Below, in pieces: positions 43,945-54,138 of a DNA stretch of 64,000 nt. Each line of letters opens with the position of its first letter. Position 1 is the first letter of the stretch. Made by a program: the position numbers and the translations under genes. The stretch comes from Plantago ovata (lineage: Eukaryota > Streptophyta > Magnoliopsida > Lamiales > Plantaginaceae). Below the pieces are notes generated by a model. That model had not been told where the DNA came from. It ran no database searches and worked only from the letters and a program-made list of their open reading frames with translations. The stretch lies in assembly GCA_028274465.1 (NCBI GenBank), contig CM051455.1, forward strand, positions 113,931,547 through 113,995,546. Reading direction: 5' to 3'.

Positions 43945-45222
43945 TGATGAACGGAGATTTGTCAGGTCCCGGTTCAGTCAAATATATTTGTTATTTAGCC
44001 AAAGGAAATCCACAACTACAACGAAAACCTTAGTGTAGCAGTAGAATGACTCGAGTGTCGTTCTCTCAGGACTATAACTAGCTTTATCTGTTTAACAAGA
44101 GAATATAAAACAGCAGACAGATAGCAATAGGGGGTTTCTAGAAGATAATGGAGATTGGTGATAGTATGGTCCTTCTTAACATAATGGGTCGATAATCATG
44201 CATAAATTCCTCGGTCTTACATAGAGGTCTTTGAATCAATCTAGTGTCCTGTTGCAAGTATTAAGCACTACGAAGATAATTTGGTCTGACAAGTCAATCA
44301 CGATTGTCCTAATGTGTTCCGTAATTATTCAACACTACGAAGATAATTGGTCTGATGGTCGACAAGTGTCCAATTGTGCATAATAATCAATACAACATAC
44401 GAGAATTTTGGTTACAACTGATCAACGAAATAAAGCAATGACACGGAGTATAATGCGCGATATAGCCATTAGCATGATTATCTTCCCTTCGCTAAGAATT
44501 CACATACTACCACCCACGATAAGTTTAGCTACTCATAATAGGCATGCAATCAACATAAATCATAGAAGAAAACATATTGAAAGATAAATAAAATAAGTAG
44601 ATTAAACTGTAAGATACAAGTTACCAAAGGTTGTCAATCTCCGAAGAATTGCGATCCTACGAGCTCCAATCCGCTATGAAAAGTATCCCCTAGGCTACGG
44701 AACTCCCAGGACAGGCCCCGGGAAGTTCCTACCTAAAACTATAGAGAGAGGTGAGAGAGAAGGTCTGGAAAGATATGATTTTCGGAGAAAACTGAGCAAC
44801 TATATATAGGCCCCGAATTACTGTGGGGCGGTCCAACCCACACACCGGGCGAACGGTTCACCTCTGGGGAACCGCCCCAGAGAAAAACTCGCGGAATTCC
44901 GCTTTTTTGGATTTTTTCCCTTTTCTGACTCGGTTTCTGACTTCTAGTAGCCTTCTAACCTCCAGATTCGGCCCCTAGACTTCAAATCCTATCCGGAAAC
45001 CTTCAGATACTCCAAATAGGCTTCTGGAACACCAATTCCTTGTCAACTTCAATATAATTGCCCGGAAATCTTTGAATTTCAACCAAAACCTGTAAAATAA
45101 AATCTAAAGGGAAACGTGACACTATTCTAATAAAATGCATTAAAATATAGCTAAATTAACATAGAGTATAGCTAAAATAGGTGAAAAAGACTCGACTGAA
45201 AGTGTAAAATACACATTCATCA
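43945..45222 (-). mobile_element. 3' LTR of element H
   Basis: The LTR is 1278 bp. It is closely similar to the 5' LTR except in the GC-palindrome patch (44822-44886), which is rearranged and has lost the GTTTTCGACGCG segment. The purine-rich TTTGGGGAGTT lies on its internal side. Confidence 0.88.
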
Positions 45223-46018
45223 AACTCCCCAAACCGAACCTTTGCTTGTCCTCAAGCAACTAAGCTAGACTCTAATACAAAAAACATGCAAGACACAAAA
45301 TGGAGTCTCATGCCAAATAAAATGAACTAATCTACTGAATCTATCAAATAACATATGAACAAAAACCATATAAACCAAAGTATGAATATAGGTTGAAGAA
45401 TACCTCGATTGACTTTTACACATCCACATAAGCACTTATGTCAAGACAAGATAGTCTCTTGTAACATTCTCTACCTGGACCTAGTCAGTGACGACGTAAT
45501 GAAGCATGCTAAGATACGAATGGTTGCCCCGTGCCTATGAAACTGAGGACTTACTGCTGTTCCACCATGTTAAGACTTTTCCTCAAAAGAGGTCGAACCA
45601 GTACTGGCTCTCATCAAACGAAGGAAGGTTCCCTATAAAAGATAACACTCCCCTATTCTACCCATCTCTTAAGTAAAGTCTTAAGCTATTCACCACTTCC
45701 TGAATGGCAGGACGAGGGTGGTCTAGAACAGATGACACTCAAGACAAAAAAGATAAAAAATAGAAAAACACGATTACGAACATTACAAAAAATGGAAAAG
45801 ACTCAACACTTTGCTAAACTGCTATTTGGCTTTCTTTTTTGGACCCTTCTTTGCTTTTTTGGGGTCTTTTCTTTTTTTTCTTTTTTTTTTCTTTCCAGAT
45901 TCCCCTTTTTTTCTTTTTCTCTTTTTTTCTGGAAAATTTTCTTTCTTTTTTTTCGATTTTTTTTAGCCAGCAGAAGCACAACAAAAAGAGAAATAAAATG
46001 AGTCACACGACTTCCCCA

Positions 46019-46040
46019 AACCTATTCGAAAGAATAGGTT
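46019..46040 (-). repeat. Conserved hairpin, element H copy 1
   Basis: AACCTATTC, GAAA loop on the plus strand, GAATAGGTT; perfect 9-bp stem. Loop equals TTTC on the element's strand. Confidence 0.6.
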
Positions 46041-46132
46041 GGAGTACAAAATTCACGAAAAAGGAAAAATAAACTCACGATACGAAAATGAAAAACAGAA
46101 ACAAGTCTTATGATGGTGCAACCCCCTCCCCA

Positions 46133-46154
46133 AACCTATTCGGAAGAATAGGTT
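46133..46154 (-). repeat. Conserved hairpin, element H copy 2
   Basis: AACCTATTC, loop GGAA on the plus strand, GAATAGGTT; 114 bp from copy 1, the same spacing as in element C. Confidence 0.6.
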
Positions 46155-46677
46155 ATAAACAAAGGATCACACAACCTCACACTACCTCCTTCCTAGGCAT
46201 TTAGCAATCTCAAAGCATGGTGAAGACTTGTTGCCTCTTAGGTACATAATTACTCGGGAAAACAACCATAAGACCCTAACATGCATCATCCTATTATAAA
46301 GGCCTTCGTGAACCGCAGTAGAGAAAACACCACTAAGTGATGTCGAGACTACCAAACTTAACTAAGTGCAATACATAAATGTGACAAGCCAAACAAGAAA
46401 AACCTCAAACAAATTCATAGAGATGAAGCATACGATTAATGGTATAGTTAGTTGATCTACCCAACAAAAAAGTTCAAAAAATTCGGCAATAAAACTCCAT
46501 ATAAAACATGCAAGACTATCGTAGGAAAGCAGTAAACGTGCAAATGCAATTAAACAAAAAACAAGACTATCCTACTCAACATCACAAAGCCAAACAATAC
46601 TTAACATCATGGTTCACATCCCATCCCCCTCTTGAAACTTAAGCTAGTCCCTAGCAAATAAAAAGTGATACTAGATG

Positions 46678-47063
46678 TTACCGAACGGTTTGGCCTCGGT
46701 CGGCTGAGTATTCAAGAATGGACTCAAGAGTACCTCCCCACGGTGGCCGCCATTCTCTTGGTCCGATGTAGCAAAGAGACCTAGGAAGCTTCAAAGATCT
46801 CACCATGGTGAATGGACTGGTTTGCTTTGCAGGCATATCCAATAAGGACTTCATCAATAGGAGGACATTCACTTTGACTTCATCGAGGTGCTTGTTTAGT
46901 GGTGGCTCCTGTGTATCTTGCTTGTCAAGCTTTCCACCTCGGAGAAGTAGATTCACCTCTTTGTACTTAAGAACCTCAGTAGTAACGGAAGGAAGTGGTT
47001 TTGGGTTGATGCGAATGTCTGGGAGTAAAGAAACAGGGGAGCTGGGCTCGTCCAGCTCACTGG
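46678..47063 (-). pseudogene. Linker frame downstream of H gag
   Basis: A frame from 47088 to 46678 on the minus strand (Pro/Leu/Lys-rich: DEVKVNVLLLMKSLLDMPAK) overlaps the end of the gag frame in another phase. A GC patch GGGGCGAGTCGCCC sits at the junction (47072-47110). LLLMKSLLDMP is reminiscent of the region before the protease in related elements, but the DTG site is absent. Low confidence that it is translated. Confidence 0.35.
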
Positions 47064-48029
47064 TCATGGGAGGCGGTTCTCCCCCCATGCTGGGCGACTC
47101 GCCCCCACCTCCAGGGGGGCGTCGCCTTCCAATCCTTTCTCCTCTTCAAGTTCTCGAACGTCTTCTACTTCAGCACAATTCAACAAGCTGAATTCTTCCG
47201 TAAGATGCTCAGTTACTTCAACTTCTTCAACAACTTTTGCTATACGAAGGTCATCTTCAACTTGCTCGACATGTGCATCTTCCTCACTGATTTCTTCGGT
47301 TTCAAAATACTCCTCGGATGAGCTTCCTGCTTCACCTCGATCTACTTCCTTTGCGGTGATGTGAATTGGTATGACCTCATCGGATTGTGTTGAACCTCTG
47401 GCGTACTTACGGAGGACTTCTTCTGCCTCGTCGACCGTACATTCTCCCAGACCGCCGCTCAACTGATCCACTATAAGTCATTCCTCTTCACGAAGTCCAC
47501 CAACGAAGCACCAAATCAACTCCCCATCTTCGAAACGGTGATGGGGGCACTCACGTTTATACATCTCAAAACGTTCGTAGGCGTCACAAAACTGCTCATA
47601 ATCTCCTTGCTCGAAATATTGGATCCTATCACGTAAGGCAATCGTCTCATGATAAGGCATGAACCGCGCCAAGAACTCCTCTACTACTTGGCCCCAAGTT
47701 TTCAGCGATCCTGGTTCAAACCTTGCAATCCAACGCCTCGGCTCATACCCAAGAGCAAAAGAAAATAGTTTCCTGCATAATTGGTCCTTAGTAAACCCTT
47801 CTGCTGGAATTCTTTCTATTTCCTCATAGGATCGAATGAAACTCCATGGGTCCATCCCTACTCCATCTTCGTACCTCGGTAAGTACCTCACCATGGACTC
47901 CGTCACCTCATACCTCCTTAACTCATCTTCCAGGTATATGGAAGATCCTCTCCTCACCTGTGAGAATTGGGGTGTCATGCGAGCGCGCATGGACATCATA
48001 CCTGTATGTCTGTAGTAAGAGTAACTCAA
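47064..48029 (-). pseudogene. Gag of element H with one in-frame stop
   Basis: ATG 48029 (MSYSYYRHTGMMSMRAR), 322 codons. The capsid-like part has DPWSFIRSYEEIERIP, RWIARFEPGSLKTWGQVVEE, AYERFEMYKRECPHHRFEDG, parallel to the A/C/D gags (GYLHDIDDFVNQLP, SLDTWEKVF, FERFQDLMNKCPHHG). TGA at 47478-47480 interrupts REEE*LIVDQLSG; CGA to TGA would explain it. The C-terminal third is strongly acidic (EEYFETEEISEEDAHVEQVE). Only distantly related to the other gags although the LTRs are alike. Confidence 0.78.
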
Positions 48030-48252
48030 AACTAAAAGTTAGTTCTATTAGCATAATCAGACACAATATAACCAAAAATTTCGAGAGCACAAACACGCAA
48101 GGTAACAAAGATCAGATTAGATGAATTTACTGAAGAAGATAGGAGGAAAGAAATATGGTAAGAAAGTGAAATTTTTGAGAGACAATCCAAGAGCTGTTCT
48201 GGGGGTTGAATGCTGAAAATATAAACAAATTAAACAGAAAAAAGGAGTATAG

Positions 48253-48270
48253 TCCCCGGCAACGGCGCCA
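48253..48270 (-). other. Primer-binding site of element H
   Basis: TGGCGCCGTTGCCGGGGA on the minus strand, three bases from the LTR. Confidence 0.85.
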
Positions 48271-48273
48271 ATT

Positions 48274-49546
48274 TGATGAACGGAGATTTGTCAGCTCCCG
48301 GTTCAGTCAAATATATTTGTTATTTAGCCAAAGGCAATCCACAACTACAACGAAAACCGTAGTGTAGCAGTAGAATGACTCGAGTGTCGTTCTCTCAGGA
48401 CTATAACTAGCTTTATCTGTTTAACAAGAGAATATAAAACAGCAGGCAGATAGCAATAGGGGGTTTCTAGCAGATAATGGAGATTGGTGATAGTATGGTC
48501 CTTCTTAACATAATGGGTCGATAATCATGCATAAATTCCTCGGTCTTGCATAGAGATCTTTGAATCAATCTAGTGTCCTGTTGCAAGTATTAAGCACTAC
48601 GAAGATAATTTGGTCTAACAAGTCAATCACGATTGTCCTAATGTGTTCCGTAATTATTCAACACTACGGAGATAATTGGTCTGATGGTCGACAAGTGTCC
48701 AATTGTGCATAATAATCAATACAACATACGAGAATTTTGGTTACAACTGATCAACCAAATAAAGCAATGACACGGAGTATAATGCGCGATATAGCCATTA
48801 ACATGATTATCTTCCCTTCGCTAAGAATTCACATACTACCACCAACGATAAGTTTAGCTACTCATAATAGGCATGCAATCAACAGAAATCATAGAAGAAA
48901 ACATATTGAAAGATAAATAAAATAAGTAGATTAAACTGTAAGATACAAGTTACCGAAGGTTGTCAATCTCTGAAGAATTGCGATCCTACGAGCTCCAATC
49001 CGCTATGAAAAGTATCCCCTAGGCTACGGAACTCCCAGGACAGGCCCCGAGAAGTTCCTACCTAAAACTATAGAGAGAGGTGAGAGAGAAGGTCTGGAAA
49101 GATATGATTTTCGGAGAAAACTGAGCAACTATATATAGGCCCCGAATTACTGTGGGGCGGTCCGCCCCACACACCGGGCGGTTCGCCCCAGAGAAAAACT
49201 CGCGGGATTCCGCGTTTTCGACGCGTTTTTGGATTTTTTTCCCCTTTTCGGACTCGGTTTCTGACTTCTAGTAGCCTTCTAACCTCCAGATTCGCCCCCT
49301 AGACTTCAAATCCTATCCGGAAACCTTCAGATACTCCAAATAGGCTTCTGGAACACCAATTCCTTGTCAACTTCAATATAATTGGCCGGAAATCTTCGAA
49401 TTTCAACCAAAACCTGTAAAATAAAATCTAAAGGGAAACGTGACACTATTCTAATAAAATGCATGAAAATATAGCTAAATTAACATAGAGGATAGCTAAA
49501 ATAGGTGAAAAACACTCGAATGAAAGTGTAAAATACACATTCATCA
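48274..49546 (-). mobile_element. 5' LTR of element H
   Basis: The LTR is 1273 bp. GC patch 49152-49195 (GGGGCGGTCCGCCCC, GGGCGGTTCGCCC) lies just before TATATATAG on the minus strand. Confidence 0.88.
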
Positions 49547-49700
49547 CTAACTAGTACCTAAACTAAGTCTTTCAGCAAACGTTCCTCTTTTACAATGTCC
49601 ATAAAATTCTAAATTCCTATGGACCTTAAGAGTACTACTTGCTAGACTTTACTTAATTTAGCATGGTTAATTGATCATCAAAATTACATGTTTCCTAACA

Positions 49701-50400
49701 TGAATAACAAGGAACAAAGCACGTTTAGTTGTTCAAGGTTACTGTCGGACTGAAGGATTGGACTTTGATGAGTCATATGCTCCAGTTGCTAGATTGGATG
49801 CAAGAAGACTATTCTTAGCCTTTGCTGCTCATAACGACTTCATTGTTTACTTAGAACAAACCCCAGGTTTTGAAGTCTCCTCAGAAACCAAAATGGTATA
49901 CAAGCTTCAGAAAGCTGTATATGGTTTAAAGCAAGCACCAAGAGCTTGGTATGATACCTTAGCTAAGTTCTTGCTGAACAATGGTTTCAAGAAAGGTGAG
50001 GTGGACAAAACCTTGTTTACCATGAATCAAGATGGTAAATTACTTTTCGTCCAGATTTATGTGGATGACAAAATATTTGGGTCTAAAGACAAGCAACTTT
50101 GTGATGACTTTGCCAAACTCATGACAAACAAGTTTGAAATGAGTATGATGGGCAAATTGAATTACTTCCTAGGATTCCAAGTCAAGCAACTCAAAGATGG
50201 AATATTCATAAGTCAATCAAAGTATGCCAAACAAATGCTCATAAAATTCAGGATCAAAGAAGATGAAAAACCTGAAAAGATCCCTATGAGTGTTGGTACC
50301 AAAATGGGCTATAGCAAACCTGATAAAAGTGTTGATGAACACAAATACAGGAAGCTCATTGGTTCCTTGTTGTATTTAACAGCAAGTAAACCTGACATTC
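49701..50400 (+). pseudogene. Copia element G reverse transcriptase
   Basis: The frame runs TRNKARLVVQGYCRTEGLDF, SYAPVARLDARRLFLAFAAH, YGLKQAPRAWYDTLAKFL, then the catalytic YVDD (VQIYVDDKIFGS, about 50057-50092), FEMSMMGKLNYFLGFQVKQ and GSLLYLTASKPD. It is open to 50400, where the Cassandra-type element enters. Copies element RNA into DNA. The N-terminal RT part and the integrase are missing (replaced by the reversed LTR). The YVDD site is intact. Confidence 0.85.
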
Positions 50401-51179
50401 TGTAACGACCCGACCAATCCGGCCGGCGTGGTTACTCATGGGCGCTCTCCGGGGTGATATGCTGGCCCCACAGACCAACACGGGTTCTAATCCGCGCACT
50501 TTGTCCTCACTCGTGCGCGCACCGGGAACTTCCCAATGGGTCACCCATCCTAGAATTTCTAACGACCCGACCAATCCGGCCGGCGTGGTTACTCATGGGC
50601 GCTCTCCGGGGTGATATGCTGGCCCCACAGACCAACATGGGTTCTAATCCGCGCACTTTGTCCTCACTCGTGCGCGCACCGGGAACTTCCCAATGGGTCA
50701 CCCATCCTAGAATTTCTCCAAAGCAAGCACGCTTAACTCTGAAGTTCTTCTAGGTGGATTCCCGAAAAGAAAGGTGCACCTTGATGGTATGAGTAGCGTT
50801 CTCAACCCTTTTAAGCTTCTAAAATCTGGGGGGTTACAATCTACCCCCCTTAAAGCCTCGACGTCCTCGTCGAGCGCCTTAAGTGGTGGGGGTGACAAAC
50901 TGACAATAACCTTTACCAACCGTCCACCCGATGCGGGTTTTGGGTTGATCTAGGCTCTGATACCATTTGTAACGACCCGACCAATCCGACCGGCGTGGTT
51001 ACTCCTGGACGGACCCACACACGTCCCCACAGTATGATATTGTCCGCTTTGGGCCTGAACCCGCACGGATTTGCTTTTGGAATCACCCAAAAGGCCTCAT
51101 ACCATGTGAGAGTGGTGGTCTAACATATATACCCTTTATTCCACTCACCCTTAAGCGATGTGGGATGCGGGGTATTACA
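50401..51179 (-). mobile_element. Cassandra-type TRIM with 5S-like LTR
   Basis: 779 bp flanked by CATTC at 50396-50400 and 51180-51184. Left LTR 50401-50838, purine tract GGGGGGTAG, internal 129 bp, PBS TGGTATCAGAGCC (50953-50965, minus), right LTR 50968-51179. The left LTR holds a 5S rRNA-like segment (minus, 50757-50664) with GTTAAGCGTGCTTG and TAGGATGGGTGACC, the 5S internal promoter words, as in Cassandra. A 157-bp unit is duplicated in tandem in this LTR. The right LTR lacks the 5S part, sharing only the end of the element-strand LTR with the left. Confidence 0.8.
50664..50757 (-). promoter_or_regulatory. 5S rRNA-like segment in the TRIM LTR
   Basis: The minus strand has CAGAGTTAAGCGTGCTTG, then CTAGGATGGGTGACCC and TTGGGAAGTTCCCGGTG, in 5S order: box A, intermediate element and box C. 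A partial second copy lies at 50517-50560 through the tandem duplication. It is not a 5S gene: the 5' third of 5S is not recognisable. Confidence 0.75.
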
Positions 51180-51785
51180 CATTCAGTATGCTGTTTGTGT
51201 ATGTGCTAGATTCCAATTTGATCCCAGAGAATCACACTACATGAAAGCAATCAAGATACTGAAATATGTCAAAGCTACTGTCAATGTTGGATTATGGTAT
51301 TCAAAGGATTCTGGCTTACAATTAGTTGGTTACTCTGATGCTGATCATGCTGGATCAACTCTTGATAGGAAAAGTACTTCTAGAACTTGTCAGTTTCTAG
51401 GTACTAGACTAATATCATGGTTCAACAAGAAGCAAACATGTGTTGCCAATTCTTCTACAGAATCTGAATACATTGCTGCAGGTTGTTGCACTGCTCTATG
51501 GATTCAGCAACAACTAAGGGATTATGGTATCTATGAAAAGAAGACTCCAATCTTCTGTGATAATACAAGTGCTATTGCTATCACGCAAAATCCTAAGTTC
51601 CATGCAAGAACTATGCACATTGATATTAGACACCACTTCATAAGAGGCCATGTTGAGAAATGAGATATTGGGGTTTTACAGGTAGGTATTGAGGATCAGC
51701 TTGCGGATATCTTTACGAAGTCGTTGCCTGATAATAGGTTTGCAATGCTAAGGTATAACCTTGGATTGATTGAACTACCTCAATA
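51180..51785 (+). pseudogene. Copia element G RNase H and C-terminus
   Basis: Continues the RT frame after the TRIM: QYAVCVCARFQFDPRESH, YSDADHAGSTLDRKSTSR, then STESEYIAAGCCTALWIQQQ, FCDNTSAIAITQNPKFHART and IDIRHHFIRGHVE. These hold the RNase H acidic residues (D in SDAD, E in SESEY-like STESEY, D in CDN). TGA at 51661-51663 then breaks the frame, followed by EDQLADIFTKSLPDNRF to the stop at 51783-51785. Confidence 0.85.
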
Positions 51786-52205
51786 AAGATGGAACAACCA
51801 CTTGGTTGCTGAAACGGGTATTCAGCAAATCAAATTGAGATTATTAAACATCTTTCAAAAGAGTGGGTTTCCTATATATTCAGTAACTTTATGGTTCTCC
51901 ACCATAATAAAGGTTAGCTGATCACAAAGTGTTTGCTAAAACAGACATTCAACAATATGTCCGTAAAAGATAGTCATTTGTTAGGAAACTTGACTACTTA
52001 CTGAAACGGGCATTCAGTAAAACGGGAATTTAAGATTGCTGAAACAGGCATTCAGACAATCAAGGATACTGAAACAGGTATTCAGTATGTTTTTACTATT
52101 TTACCCTATTATCTCACAAAGAAAAAGGATTTACTGTGACGGGAACTCAGAAACCTTGTTGCCTTAAAGAAAAAAGGAGATAAAAAATTAAGGGGGAACT
52201 TTCAG
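51786..52205 (+). repeat. Copia G 3' region with repeated TGCTGAAAC..ATTCAGCA hairpins
   Basis: At least five units of type GCTGAAACGGGTATTCAGC at 51805-52085, each able to fold on itself, then a purine tract AAGGGGGAACT at about 52187-52198. The expected 3' LTR (TGTTAGG..) does not follow. Confidence 0.55.
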
Positions 52206-52247
52206 CAAGTACAAGGCTTGTTACGTGAGTCTATGCTAACGAACTGT

Positions 52248-52275
52248 TGTAAAGTCGTAACGTTACGACTTTACA
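52248..52275. repeat. Perfect 28-bp palindrome
   Basis: TGTAAAGTCGTAAC joined directly to its reverse complement, with no loop. It lies at the distal end of the SINE-like sequence. Confidence 0.85.
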
Positions 52276-52504
52276 CTTGTAAACACTTGTAATCATGATC
52301 TGGACGGTTGGAAATCATTTACAACCATCATCTATCATTTACAACTTGATTATCTTGGTTGTAAATGGGATTTTCCCTTTACAACTGAGTTATCTTGGTT
52401 GTAAATGATAAATTCCGTTCTTATTAAAAAAAATTAACGATGGTGGGGATTGAACTCTGGTCGCTGCAGTAAAAGAATCCAACATTACCACTCAACCACG
52501 TTTT
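52276..52504 (-). mobile_element. tRNA-derived SINE-like element
   Basis: The minus strand has an A-box TGGTTGAGTGG (52498-52488) and a B-box AGTTCAATCCC (52456-52446) about 32 bp apart, in a tRNA-like context (CAGCGACCAGAGTTCAATCC). A non-tRNA body with TTTACAACCAAGATAA units follows. The head does not fold as a full tRNA, so a SINE is preferred over a tRNA gene. 3' boundary uncertain. Confidence 0.55.
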
Positions 52505-53775
52505 GATGTATGCACAATATCAAAAACAATACTACTTAACCATAAAATTTCTCATCCAATTCGCAATTTTAAATTTCTTAATCAAAATCAAAGAAATCAT
52601 TCGCTCATAATCCTAGTCGTTTATTAAGACAGACTAATTCAAAAATATTGTAGCTTGTTCATCGATTCCTCCCATTGACAAATGTTTTCAAAAATAAAAT
52701 TCTTCCCAGATTTCGTCTCCGGCCGAACCCTCGTGACGCAAAAGCACACCGATTGTCTTCTTCCCAGTGACGCAACTCCACACAGATTTAAAAATTTCTC
52801 CCATATATCTTCTCTGCCCCGATAAAATATTTTCAATCCAGATTTCGTCTCGTCTCCGGAATCGAAAGATCGATTGGAATTGCAGTTTTGGCCCTATGTC
52901 TTCTACCCCGTCTCGGCCCTATGTCTTTTTCGCCGATTAGAATTGCAGTTTTTGGATCTTTATTCTGCAGGTAAGTGATCATATATATTTTTTCAATTTA
53001 AAAAAATGTGTATTAAGTATTAATTTGAAAACTGTGATCAACTCATGTATGACTTTATTTCATGAATGCAAACATTTATTTTGAATATATCAGGGTTTCT
53101 TTACTTATCATTTGTTGTGCATTCAGTGGTTATACCATTAAGCCTATTGTCTTGTTGTGGTTGAGTGTTGATGTAGACAAAAACAATTAAGAAAAAGGTT
53201 GTTAATAATGATGAAATACAACAAAAAGTAATGATCATGAGATTCATTCAAATGAGACTTTTAAGCAAACTCTAAGGAACTTTTGAGTGCATTTCAATTT
53301 AGTACATGGATTACAGATTTTGTAACATGGATTACTGATTCTTTTTCTTGTTGTGAAATTATTAAAAGTTCTTTCTTACCCTATTCACAAACTAGGCGCA
53401 GTGGCACACTTCCAAAATTCTGGTTTACAGGATAAGGTCTTTTATGAATAAGATCATTTATATCCTAGCTTTGCCTCTTGAAAAAACAATTTGGGCAACT
53501 TGTTCATAAATTTGTTTATATTTTACAGCAAGTTTGGGGGATCGGTATAACTGAGAATTTAACTAATTCTGTTGAAAGGTCAAAGAACATTATGCACAAC
53601 ATTTGAACTACTCTTTCAAAATTTGAACTATTATTTTCCTTTATTGACTCAGTTGATCTTATCTCTATCCTTGGGGAAGTGGAGATGTCAGTGTGACCAT
53701 TGGAAACTGTAATGCTTTAAATGAAAGGCTATGAATGCTTGCATATACTGCATTGAGACTGTTTAGTGGGTAGAT
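52505..53775 (+). other. Leader-like exon and intronic sequence
   Basis: 52640-52970 is CT-rich and ends at CTGCAG|GTAAGT, a strong donor, and contains a local duplication (GGAATTGCAGTTTT / AGAATTGCAGTTTT). This looks like the 5' untranslated exon of a plus-strand transcript. 53255-53465 is the first member of a direct repeat pair. Confidence 0.35.
53255..53465 (+). repeat. Direct repeat pair, copy 1
   Basis: Matches 54601-54800 in order (GACTTTTAAGCAAACT, TGCATTTCAATTTAGTACAT, AGTGGCACACTTCCAAAATT), with about 10-15 percent differences judged by eye. Confidence 0.75.
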
Positions 53776-54138
53776 ATGTGTCTATATATATCACTACTTG
53801 TTATCTGCTTTTTGTGTGTGCAAAAAGTTTATTCCATTAACCTCTCTGCAACCTTGTTCCCTTGCTTGTGCCTTCTTCCACCAGAAAGTATGACCTACTA
53901 CATTACTGGTGCTCACATTTCACCTTCAGATGGCAGTGGCTTGGATAGAATGATACTCTCTCGTTTGCTAAGTATCATTCCCAAACTCACGGTTCATCCA
54001 GTTCCAAAACCTATTTTTTTGCCAAAACCTAGAGGTCGACCTAAACCCAAAAGAGTGAATCATTGGCTTTCCTTGGAAATTTTCTTTCTTCATAAAAAGG
54101 GAGAGAAGATTGTCCAAGAATATGGTAGCATGGCGTAA
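53776..54138 (+). CDS. Uncharacterised ORF with an AT-hook-like motif
   Basis: A 120-codon frame; a plausible start is the ATG of MTYYITGAHISPSDGSG at about 53890. Basic Pro/Lys/Arg stretch KPIFLPKPRGRPKPKRVN contains RGRP, the AT-hook core that binds the minor groove of AT-rich DNA. No family recognised. AATAAA at about 54532 and a GT-rich stretch could end a transcript. It lies between the two direct repeats, so the unit may have been partly duplicated. Confidence 0.35.
   Translation: MCLYISLLVICFLCVQKVYSINLSATLFPCLCLLPPESMTYYITGAHISPSDGSGLDRMILSRLLSIIPKLTVHPVPKPIFLPKPRGRPKPKRVNHWLSLEIFFLHKKGEKIVQEYGSMA

Larger units (their letters stand above)
45223..46677 (-). other. 3' non-coding region of element H
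   Basis: Homologous to 19480-20997 of element C: pyrimidine tract at 45830-45965 (purine on the element's strand), hairpins at 46019-46040 and 46133-46154, and the word TGCCTAGGAAGGAGG. No coding frame; the Phe-rich frames are low complexity. Confidence 0.6.
43945..49546 (-). mobile_element. Intact gag-only gypsy-like element H, 5602 bp
   Basis: LTRs at 43945-45222 (3') and 48274-49546 (5'), PBS 48253-48270, perfect 5-bp target duplication CTAAC at 43940-43944 and 49547-49551. The internal 3.05 kb has one gag gene, an acidic linker frame and a long non-coding 3' region. There is no protease active site, RT, RNase H, integrase or ORF2. This is the TR-GAG type of non-autonomous element. Confidence 0.88.
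42708..49700 (-). mobile_element. Reversed copia LTR inside G, split by element H
   Basis: LTR sequence in minus orientation at 42708-43944 and 49552-49700 (ending TTTCCTAACA). Its U5 end, about 110 bp, is missing at 42708. Between the end of gag and the RT start of G there is no zinc knuckle, protease or integrase, so a deletion probably removed them together with the LTR end. Confidence 0.7.

Noticed and set aside
50664..50757. Stand-alone 5S rRNA gene
   Set aside because: Only the middle and 3' part of 5S is recognisable and it lies inside an LTR of a TRIM element.
52436..52504. tRNA gene on the minus strand
   Set aside because: A and B boxes are present but acceptor and anticodon stems do not form; a SINE head fits better.
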